Part shown: positions 9,933 through 18,986 of the stretch, one piece after another
Numbering within the stretch: position 1 is the stretch's first letter
Layout of the letters: the number at the start of each line of letters is the position of its first letter
NCBI GenBank assembly: GCA_015039365.1
Contig: WION01000586.1
Coordinates: forward strand, 1-30,886
DNA: 30,886 nucleotides
Direction of reading: 5' to 3'
Origin: Amanita rubescens
Lineage: Eukaryota > Basidiomycota > Agaricomycetes > Agaricales > Amanitaceae
The notes under the pieces: generated by a model
Told to the model about the DNA's origin: nothing
The model's database searches: none
What the model saw: the letters and a program-made list of their open reading frames with translations, nothing else
Program-made: the position numbers and the translations under genes

Positions 9933-12900
9933 ATGTTCAAGAAATTCACGAACAAAGTGTTCCATCGTCGCAAACTAGGCGTTGAAGATCAATCTCGGTT
10001 CCGCTCATCTCTCGATGTTTCCTCTGCATCCAACGCTCCAGCACCACTGTCCACGGCGTCTCTCAACGATACTCCAAATCAGCCCGCCGATCGACCACGA
10101 AGCGAAGAATTCTCAACGTCCCTCAGACCCTCCGAACAATCTGCTCCTGTGAAGGCGAAGGCTGGAAGTGTGGCATGGAAGGGACTAGAAACGGCGCTTA
10201 GGCTCTTGGAAAAGAGCGCCGGCGCATTTCCTCCTCTCAAGTTAGCCCTCAGTGGTTTAGTCACCTGTCTAGATCTAACTCAGGTAAATCTTTTCACCCT
10301 GACTTAGTACTCGACGTAGTTTTTGAAGTAGATCTCAGGCAGTAGTCGGGAATCGTGAAGAGTATGAAAAACTAACAAACGAACTCAAAACCATGGCCGA
10401 AACGCTGGCTCCGTACGTATCCAAGCTTGTCGAAAGCGATGCCAAAGACCAGATGGCGCACATTGCCAAGTATGTACCAGATCCTAACCCTTGAAGAATT
10501 CGCCCTTATCATTGTTAATCGACCTTGCAGATTGATTAAGGATGAAGTGAAATCCATTGGATATAAGCAAGATCGTGGCGTGGGCATGCGGATAGTGGAG
10601 GCGAATGGGGATTCCGGGGATATTCTTCAACGTTATCGTCGTATCGAGTCGCTGTTTCGTCAACTACAAGTGGGTACCCACTTGCCTATATTTTGTGCAG
10701 CAGTCTGACGTACAGTTAGATGGATATTGGTCTCAAGACTGCGGAGGATGCTCGAAATTTACATGAGGTAGGATGACTCGACTAGGTCTTGATACACGCT
10801 CACAAGTCCGCCTGATAGAAAGCATTGCTCGATGAGATGTCCCCCGTGCAATCAGCCAGATATAACTCAAACTATTCCACCAATATTGGCAGACGCGGAT
10901 GTACAACAGAGACGCGCGAGAAGATCATCCAAGATTTGAAGGACTGGGCCGAGAAGAAGGGAGGGGCAAAGGTGTATTGGATGAACGGTATTGCGGGGAC
11001 TGGCAAGACGACGATCGGGTACAGCCTGTGCGAATGGTTGGCGAAAGTCGGGAAACTTGGTGGCAACTTCTTTTGTTCCCGCGCTGAACCCTCATGCCGT
11101 GATGTTAATAACATCGTCCCAACTCTCGCATTCCAACTTTCACAATCCTACCCCGCGTATCGATCGGCCTTGTGCAAAGTCCTGAAAGAGGACCCGCAGG
11201 CAAGCAAACTCGACGTGCGATGGCAGTTTCAGAAGCTCGTCGAGGGCCCCATCCGAGCGGTCAAGGGCTCATCGGTGCTAGAAGATACCGTTATTGTGAT
11301 CGATGCCTTGGACGAGTGTGACGACGGCCAGGCATTCCGGCTGTTTCTGGAGACGCTCCTGAAGCTTGCTCCAGATCTACCCTTCAAGATCTTCCTTACC
11401 AGTCGACCGGAACCTGGAATCCGACAAAAAATGTTGGAACCAGGACGTTCGAGATCGGTGCTCCATCTACACGATATCGAAGAGTCGGTCGTGGAAGCGG
11501 ACATCAAGAAATATCTCACCGACGCGTTTCACACTATGTCCCCCCGCCCATCATCCTACCAAGTCGAACAACTTGCAAATCGCGCTGGGAGGTTGTTCAT
11601 TTACGCCGCGACCGCTGTGCGTTATATTCACCCAGACTCCCGCGCCGTCGTCGACTCCGCCGCTCGTCTGAAAAGAGTGTTAAGTTTGACCACCGGGTCG
11701 GGAAAACAACATGAAGAACTGGATAAATTATACACGAGCGTTCTCTCCGCAGCCTTCAACGATAATCTTGAAGAGGACGAAAAAGACAATATTCGCCTCA
11801 CCCTCTGGACGGTCGTATGCGCGAGGGAACCCATGTCGCTCAAGACAATTGCGTCGCTTCAGTCTATAACGGAAGATACACTTCAAACTTCGCTGGAGCC
11901 ACTGCGGTCAGTTCTATTCATTCAAGAAGGTGTAGATGGGCTAGTTGCCCCCTTCCACGCATCGTTTCCCGACTACATCCTTCAATACGATTGATCTAAA
12001 CAGTTCCATTGCAATGCAGCTCAGCACCACGAACTACTTGTGAGTGGTTGCTTCGATGTGATGAAAGCACAGCTGCGGTTCAATATCTGCCACCTTGAGT
12101 CATCATATGTATTCGATGAGGATGTGCCAGACCTAGAAGACCGAGTCAGGAAACACATCTCCCCCACCCTCTCATACGCTTGTCGGTACTGGGGTGAGCA
12201 TCTCCAAAAGAGCAATTCCAGCGAGGCGGTCCACAAGAATCTCGACCATTTTTTGAGGAAGCAGTTATTATTTTGGATGGAGGTACTGAACCTCGAGAAA
12301 CGGATCTTGATGGGAGTAGATATACTGCGACAGGGGCAGAACGGGTTGAAGGTGAGGATACCTGCCCATGATCTCGACTCGGATACTGAGATATACTGGA
12401 AAGGATTCTGCGGGGAATACAATGAAACAAATTACTGATGCAGAGTCATTCGTGGCGAGATTTGCTGGTGGAGCATGCACACGCAGTACACCCCACATTT
12501 ACATCTCAGCAGTACCATTCTGTGCAAAATCGAGTTCGGTATATGACAACTACTGGGGATATATGCGAGGGCTTATGGAGGTGGAGGGTAGGGCAATGAA
12601 AGAATGGCAAAGTGCGGCAATTGTTGTGCGGAAGACAGATGAGGAAGTCTTCTCAGTAGCATTCTCTCCGGATGGTACCCGCATTGTCTCTGGCTCAGGC
12701 AAAACAATCCGAGTATGGGACGCACGCAGTGGGGACATTGTTGCTGGTCCGTTTGAAGGTCACACAGATTATGTCAGGTCGGTCGCGTTCTCTCCAGATG
12801 GCACCCGCATCGTCTCTGGCTCATACGATCGCTCAATCCGAGTATGGGACGCATGCAGTGGGGACATTGTTGCTGGTCCGTTTGAGGGTCACACAAATTC

Positions 12901-14785
12901 CGTCAGGTCAGTCGCGTTTTCTCCGGATGGCACCCGCATCGTCTCTGGCTCAGACGATCACACAATCCGAGTATGGGACGCACGCAGTGGGGACATTGTT
13001 GCTGGTCCATTTGAAGGTCACACAAAGTCCATCATGTCAGTCGCGTTCTCTCCGGATGGCACCCGCATCGTCTCTGGCTCAGGGGATCACACAATCCGAG
13101 TATGGGATGCACGCAGTGGGGACATTGTTGCTGGTCCGTTTGAGGGTCACACAAATTCCGTCAGGTCAGTCGCGTTTTCTCCGGATGGCACCCGCATCGT
13201 CTCTGGCTCAGACGATCACACAATCCGAGTATGGGACGCACGCAGTGGGGACATTGTTGCTGGTCCGTTTGAGGGTCACACAGATTTCGTCAGGTCAGTC
13301 GCGTTCTCTCCGGATGGCACCCGCATCGTCTCTGGCTCACACGATGAAACAATCCGAGTATGGGACGCACGCAGTGGGGACATTGTTGCTGGTCCGTTTG
13401 AGGGTCACACATATTCCATTTCATCAGTCGCGTTCTCTCCGGATGGCACCCGCATCGTCTCTGGCTCAGACGATCACACAATCCGAGTATGGGACGCATG
13501 CAGTGGGGACATTGTTGCTGGTCTGTTTGAGGGTCACACAAGTTCCATCTCATCAGTCGCATTCTCTCCGGATGGCACCCGCATCGTCTCTGGCTCACAC
13601 AATGACACAATCCGAGTATGGGACGCACGCAGTGGGGACATTGTTGCTGGTCCGTTTGAGGGTCACACAGATTCCATCACATCAGTCGCGTTCTCTCCGG
13701 ATGGCACCCGCATCGTCTCTGGCTCAGAAGATTACACAATCCGAGTATGGGACGCACGCGGTGGGGACATTGTTGCTGGTCCGTTTGAGGGTCACACAAA
13801 TCCCATCATGTCGGTCGCGTTCTCTCCGGATGGCACCCGCATCGTCTCTGGCTCACTCGATCGCACAATCCGAGTATGGGACGCACGCAGTGGGGACATT
13901 GTTGCTGGTCCGTTTGAGGATCACACACATCCCGTCTTGTCGGTCGCGTTTTCTCCGAATGGCACCCGCATCGTCTCTGGCTCACGCGATTGCACAATCC
14001 GAGTATGGGATGCACGCGGTGGGGACGTTGTTGCTGGTCCATTTGAGGGTCACAAAGATTCCATCATGTCAGTCGCGTTTTCTCCGGATGGCACCCGCAT
14101 CGTCTCTGGCTCAGACGATCACACAATCCGAGTATGGGATGCACGCAGTGGGGACATTGTTGCTGGTCCGTTTGAAGGTCACACAAATTTCATCACGTCA
14201 GTCGCGTTCTCTCCGGATGGCACCCGCATCGTCTCTGGCTCACACGATCGCTCAATCCGAGTATGGGACGCACGCGGTGGGGACATTGTTGCTGGTCCGT
14301 TTAAGGGTCACACACATTCCGTCATGTCGGTCGCATTCTCTCCGGATGGCACCCGCATTGTCTCTGGCGCACGAGATTGCGCAATCCGAGTATGGGATGC
14401 ACGTAGTGGGGACATTTTTGCTGGTCCGTTTGAGGGCCACACATCTTACGTCACGTCGGTCGTGTTCTCTCCGGATGGCACCCGCATCGTCTCTGGCTCA
14501 GAAGATTACACAATCCGTGGATTAACCCATGCAAAACACAACAACCCTATCTTCTCTCACACACCCCACCCTCTTTCACGCTTGAAACATTTCGTACTTC
14601 AGCAAGATGGATGGATAAATGTGGACAATTACCCATTCTTTTGGATATCACCTCTTTTTCGTCCCTATCTACCATTTCCAAATAATACATTTGTTATTGG
14701 TCCACAAGGAAGTATTTCCATTTCCTACCCTCCTCACCTTAACATTGGCACAATGTGGCCTTCGTCCTTTGCTCCACATATCTGA
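9933..14785 (+). CDS. NLR: helical N-terminal domain + NACHT + 15 WD40 repeats, one in-frame TGA
   Basis: STAND receptor of the kind used by fungi in non-self recognition and cell death. Exons 9933-10283, 10339-10469, 10531-10669, 10720-10767, 10819-12351 and 12404-14785 join in phase across five GT-AG introns of 50-61 nt (1,528 codons). Residues about 80-230 are helical (AWKGLETALRLLEKS, GNREEYEKL, RRIESLFRQLQ), resembling the MLKL/HeLo-like four-helix domains of Agaricomycete NLRs (inference). The NACHT domain has Walker A GIAGTGKTT (about 280) and Walker B VIVIDALDEC (about 385). The linker carries QLRFNICHLESS and LSYACRYWGEHL. WD40 repeats span about 815-1439. The C-terminal tail WINVDNYPFFW...PNNTFVIGPQGS resembles tails of related receptors. 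Codon 615 is TGA (11992-11994) within otherwise conserved FPDYILQYD-*-SKQFHC, probably CGA to TGA. Read literally, a 614-residue receptor without WD40 results. Copy A of Pol gamma ends only about 160 bp upstream. Confidence 0.9.
12352..12403 (+). other. NLR intron 5
   Basis: GTGAGG...AAAG, 52 nt, with CTGAG branch-like sequence. Removing it joins NGLK to DSAGNTMKQ and changes frame exactly as needed, so the apparent break between NACHT-linker and WD40 frames is an intron and not a lesion. Confidence 0.8.
12646..14517 (+). repeat. Array of 15 WD40 units, 129 bp each, nearly identical
   Basis: Fourteen full 43-codon units and a final partial one. Consensus blocks: SVAFSPDGTRIVSGS, IRVWDARSGDIVAGPFEGHT. 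Units 1 to 15 differ almost only at the four residues after EGHT (DYVR, NSVR, KSIM, NSVR, DFVR, YSIS, SSIS, DSIT, NPIM, HPVL, DSIM, NFIT, HSVM, SYVT) and at the residues after SGS (YDRS, DDHT, GDHT, HDET, HNDT, EDYT, LDRT, RDCT and others). Units 3 and 5 are identical in protein and almost so in DNA. The last unit ends as IRGLTHAKHN in place of IRVWDAR. Fifteen blades would make about two seven-bladed propellers plus one. Confidence 0.95.
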
Positions 14786-14879
14786 TCTTTTAAACACAAC
14801 AAAATTTATCTAGTCGATCATATATCATTAATATCCTTGAAATGGACCCGAGACGCACTCAGTTCCGCGTTCCTTCCTA

Positions 14880-15133
14880 GCCTCGTCCATCACGAGGTCC
14901 AAGTTCCTATATTCGGTCACTCAGGCCTTTTCGAACTAGACGATAACGCCATCGCTAGGTCGTTGCGGTCAGATGACATTTCCCCCGAGGTCAACAGCAC
15001 TTTTACACGGCACGGACCGATGATCTGACTCGTCTTCTTACCGCGAGCGGTACGCAGTTTGTCGACATGATTCCAGCTTTCTTCGCTCAAAAATTGGAGT
15101 AGGAGCGTTACTACCCGCGTTGCGAGCAATAGA
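14880..15133 (-). pseudogene. Polymerase gamma fragment, copy B
   Basis: The minus strand reads SEESWNHVDKLRTARGKKTSQIIGP and SGEMSSDRNDLAMALSS, matching copy A at about 8250-8510 with roughly 80% nucleotide identity by eye. An 18-nt in-frame segment present in A and C (encoding about DNKGNV) is missing. A frameshift follows at about 14922, yet nucleotide similarity continues to GTGATGGACGAG (about 14885). Only this internal piece is present. It lies in the same orientation as copy A, on the other side of the NLR gene. Confidence 0.82.
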
Positions 15134-15559
15134 TAGAAAGTTTTGATCACGACGTTCCCTCGGCCCAGTCTGCCATAGTTCCACCGCTCAGCGACGACAA
15201 TACCTCCACGAAACGTCGGCTCGAGCGTCCTGGATGGATAACGCCAAGCTTCCGTGGGAACGACCTAGATCCTGAGTCCTCCCTCGTCTGTCGTTCACAT
15301 GGCGCACTGCGACCTCGCTACCGAATGGCTTATGGACGCGGAGAGAGCGGAAGGAGGCTGGTTTCGACTCCTATGCTCCCACTATGGCCATATTATTATT
15401 ACGACCTCAGGTTACCGTTCGTAAAAGAAAACAAACAGTTGAGCCTCAATGACTCCCCCTCCCACCTCTGGTTCAGGTCATCAACGCAGACGCTCAAGTA
15501 GCCGCTCGCACTGTTTTGGATGGATACAGCAGAGCTACATGCAATACCACCGTTATGAT
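15134..15559. other. No gene recognised
   Basis: No supported gene. Minus-strand open frame 15399-15674 covers part of it but lacks motifs; the neighbouring frame at 15560-15760 looks more convincing. Confidence 0.35.
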
Positions 15560-15760
15560 CATCATCAAAGTTGAAGTACACGTAAGTTATGTGCGTTTGA
15601 TCGCACAATATCCCAGACCTTGTCTCCTCCAAAAGCAATCGTGAGCATTTCGATACCCGTTTCGACGGTTTCAACTAACTGACATTGTATATATCAATCA
15701 TGTTCAAGTTCTTGCACGCTTTCTTGCAAAATCTTCGGTCGTTATAAGACCGAGTCCTAC
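15560..15760 (-). pseudogene. Unidentified coding fragment with one in-phase intron
   Basis: On the minus strand RPKILQES joins in phase across a GT-AG intron of about 45 nt (GTGCAAG...TGTCAG) to LVETVETGIEMLTIAFGG and DKVWDIVRSNAHNL, then meets a stop or a possible donor near 15580. Composition and splicing look genic. I do not know the family; upstream and downstream exons were not found, so it is probably a gene fragment. Confidence 0.3.
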
Positions 15761-16030
15761 ACTTCATTTCGGCCTCGGAACAGAATAACGGAAACGCACG
15801 TTGTCTCTCCAAGTCTAATGGTGTTCAAGAAGTAGATGGAAAGGCTAGTCACCCTAGCCCTAGTATGAACAATGAAATAAAATGCTCAAGATAATAACAT
15901 ATATTACAACACATCGATAGTGACAATGGAAGGCTAAGGACAACGGTTGCAGAATCTACTCGCCCGGAAAACACGAACCTAGACCTCATGTTTCTAGATT
16001 CGGTACGCATTCAAGTTCTACAGCAAGAAG
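15761..16030. other. No gene recognised
   Basis: No coding or RNA gene that I can support in this spacer. Confidence 0.4.
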
Positions 16031-16231
16031 AGGGATTTACTTACGAGACTTGGCTTAAGGATCTTGGGTATACTTGCCTTCGGTCTGGGATAGCCGTTCT
16101 CGTCCAGGCCTATGACGAATGTTAGTCGAAATCCTATGTCAAGTACAAGTTGATGCACCGAGGCTCGGTTCGGACGCCATCCACAAACATATTGAGATCT
16201 CACGCATTGAGACTTCGTTGGAACTGCAGGA

Positions 16232-16988
16232 TCAACGCAAGAACTTGGCGACATCGGCAGTGAATCGGACTGTCGAAGACATTGTGAATTTCGCAAGGGA
16301 TAATGGCAACCACCCTATCTGGCCGAAGCCGAACAGGACCGTTTTCCCGGCCTCGTCAACGCCAAAGTTGCTAGCGTCCATGTCGGACTGCGTGAGGATT
16401 ACCGGCTCATTGTCGAAGCTGACAGGTGTCACTAGGCGCAACTTCGAAATCATCATGCGCCCCTGACCCAGATGATATGTTAACGGATGGCAGATGCTCG
16501 AGAAAATATAAGCGAGGACGCACTCTGTTTATATCTCTCTCAAGAGCCCCAACGCTCGGGAAAACCAGAGGGGCCTTACCATTCTTGAATAACCAATGGC
16601 GGATAACACCCCCTAAGGGACCAATCACATGATTAGAAGGAGCTGGAACCAGCGCAAGCCAATTGAGAGCTTCTGCCGTCCTCTCTGCGAGATTTTTAGG
16701 GGTGGGGAGAACAGTGACGCGTTCCATAACGAGGTATCCTATTCCTTCGTCATCTTGAAAGAAATATTCAACCTTGGGAATGCGTGGCGCGTTCTCCTGA
16801 GTCTTTGCATAATCATAGACATGCCTCTGTGTCTTGACTTGAGGCTCTAGCGACTTGTAGTAGTCGTACTTGACGACGTAACCCCCGATGAGCAGGTAGG
16901 CATGGTAGTTAGCGTCATGACAGTGATTGAGCTTGTGTTCTCTGCAGATTCTAATGACGGTGGCCTCAAAAGAGTCTCTAGTCGTCAT
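16232..16988 (-). CDS. APH/protein-kinase-like protein, C-terminus shifted out of frame
   Basis: Exons 16988-16468 and 16418-16232 join in phase over a 49-nt intron (16467-16419), giving 235 residues from ATG at 16988. The fold is suggested by the order: KYDYYKSLEPQVKTQRHVYDYA (helix C region), PRIPKVEYFFQDDEGIGYLVMERV (hinge), LVPAPSNHVIGPLGG, and VILTQSDMDASNFGVDEAG (catalytic loop, replacing H-x-D-x-x-x-x-N by Q-S-D-M-D-A-S-N), then VLFGFGQIGWLP where an Asp would bind metal. Such APH-like proteins are expanded in Agaricomycetes; substrates are unknown. The frame ends at VAKFLR-stop, but a further frame over 16231-16031 reads GLDENGYPRPKAS, which looks like the missing C-terminus, so a small indel after FL probably truncates it. 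Gly in place of the metal-binding Asp suggests loss of catalysis. Confidence 0.65.
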
Positions 16989-17600
16989 TGCAAGATATCT
17001 TGGTAAATGCGATGTAAGAAAGGGTAAGGAGGGGCGATAGAATGATACGTACGAATGGGGTTGGGTCGCAAAGGAGAGCACGGCGCAATGCCTTGAATGA
17101 AGGTACGTGAGCAAAGGTAGGAAGAGTGATAAAGGGTTACATACGAAGTAGACGGTCGAAGGAGAAGCTTGGTCGAAAGGAGATAGATAATTATAACGCG
17201 CAAGAAGGGCGACGAAATAATAGGTATGAGTGGACTAGTTCGAGAGCAAACCACAGCCCAACGCCTTCGATAAATTAAAGGTAATGTGGTAGGAGAAACT
17301 TGATCAAATAAGACGGACGATGGCAATAGGAGGGAAACACACAACGACGAACGTTAAAGGTACTGGTAAAAGAAGACAGCGATGTCCTGGATGAGAACAA
17401 AGGGTCAGGAAGGACGACAAAGTGATACGCACGCACGAGTGAACAAGGTCGACACGAAACCACAGCGCAATGTCTTGGAGTGTATAAGCAAATGCAGGAA
17501 GAGTGACAAAAGGGTACATACGTCAAAGGAGAAAGAAGTTCGGTCGAGGAAGGCAGACGAGGACGACGCATGGGACGAAGACACTTAAATGAGGGTAAGG
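16989..17600. repeat. Degenerate tandem array upstream of the kinase-like gene
   Basis: A motif (C/G)GC(G/C)CAA(T/C)G(C/T)CTTG/CG recurs at about 17081, 17252 and 17464. Each copy is flanked by GATACG.ACGA and AGGAAGAGTGA.AAAGGGT.ACATACG-type blocks, in units of about 170-210 bp. On the minus (gene) strand the units contain GTATGT and GTACGT donor-like sites. Copies are strongly diverged. Could be a duplicated leader/intron segment of the kinase-like gene. Confidence 0.5.
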
Positions 17601-18986
17601 ATGAGCATAGGAGGATACACACGATGACGAAGGCGAAGTTGATAGGGGACCACGACCACGATGTCCGACAAGCCCGATGGAAGCCGAGGGCTGAGACTCT
17701 TGACTCAGCAGCTACTCAGCTACATGTATAGTTACAAAGCCCAGTCAAGTACGAAAGAAAGGGCGTAGAAGAGAAAAACAAAAAAAAACAAGACGGGAAT
17801 GAACTCACTCTATCACATCACCCATCTCGACCTCGTCAACTTCGTCCGCCCATTACCATTACCCACTCCCGACATCCCTTCGTCATCCACCACCATCACC
17901 GGTCAACAAAATTGAGACATACCTTGCACGTTCTCTCGCACAAGGTACTCCGCCTCCCCCGGTTTCTGCTCATTGAGAAGACAAGAACAACTGTCTGTCA
18001 TTTACTTTCAATGATATAATGCATGCAAAGTTGAATATGAGAGTCGTTGCGCTGAAGAGATCTGTGTGACGAGCAAATGCATTAGCTAGACAACAGAGGA
18101 GATTAGCCTAGTGTCCCGAGCTCCGTTGGGACATCATGGAACAATTCTCCCTGGTTTCCTGTCAATCTCGGTCAGCGGTGATGATTCCACGTAGAGGTGC
18201 CATTTGAGCCCTTTTGGAAGGATACATGGTAGGTGCTGTCAGCGCTAAGGGCTTAATGCACATTGTCGTCGTTCGTGGTGTCGTCAGCTTTGAAGCTTGA
18301 AGAATCATTCTGAGTTGAATGAATTTGCATCTGAATAATGTTCTTCATCCAGCGTGATCGCACTGAAAACGTTATTCGCACAATGGTTTACTCATAGAGG
18401 CGGATGGCATATTTACCAAACGTTCGGTATTACCACTACCTACGCAACTCGTCAGCACACTGACTCTAATCGTTTTCCGCCAGGATTGTGATCTCCAATC
18501 GTTGAAGCATACTGCACGCGTTGAGGGACCAAAGAAGTGCCGGGCATGACATGGGGTTTTTCGAAAACAGTGGCAGTTTCACGTGTCACACGGCCGGGCT
18601 ACTACTACTCGCCGTTTCTATCCGTCATCTCCGTAAGATTGGTGCACATAGGTCGCTCCGAAAAAAACTAGTAGAATTTTCTCGAGAAACTTTGTGTTGT
18701 AACTTGTCAGTGCAATCAAAACGTGACACTTGTCAATGTCATCGAGCCGACAGACATGCATACGACAACAAACTTGTCCTACTGATACCCAATGTTGTAA
18801 TATTAACAAATAACGTATTACGACTGCTGTTATACCTAGAACCCCAGCAAGCGAAACTCGAAATGAATGGAGTTTTTCAAAAGAATGGACACGCTCTAAA
18901 GCCCAAGGACGAAGCTGAAGCGCTAAAATTTGTTTTATACAGATCAGGAACGGGAGTGACGCTGTACCGACATTGATAGTTCCCGA
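17601..18986. other. Mostly no gene; one possible short exon
   Basis: The only coding-like piece is on the minus strand at 18001-17923: a short frame from ATG reading LLNEQKPGEAEYLVRENVQ up to a GTATGT donor at 17922. No continuing exon was found. The plus-strand frame 18521-18976 has no motif. The rest appears intergenic. Confidence 0.35.

Noticed and set aside
11930..12003. Intron that would remove the NLR in-frame TGA
   Set aside because: A GTGTAG...AACAG pair exists, but the donor is poor and removal would delete conserved residues VDGLVAPFHASFPDYIL.
12300..12440. Frameshift between the NACHT-linker and WD40 parts of the NLR
   Set aside because: A 52-nt GT-AG intron (12352-12403) joins both frames exactly in phase.
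12646..14517. Regular repeat array as a CRISPR-like structure
   Set aside because: Units are contiguous 129-bp coding repeats with WD40 consensus, no spacers, in a eukaryotic genome.
12672..14525. 617-codon open frame overlapping the WD40 array in another frame
   Set aside because: It exists only because the 129-bp unit is a multiple of three and happens to lack stops in that frame. The WD40 frame has the family motifs and in-phase splicing.
18521..18976. 151-codon plus-strand frame
   Set aside because: No motif; lies in a spacer and ends at the 3' end of the opposite-strand membrane protein gene.
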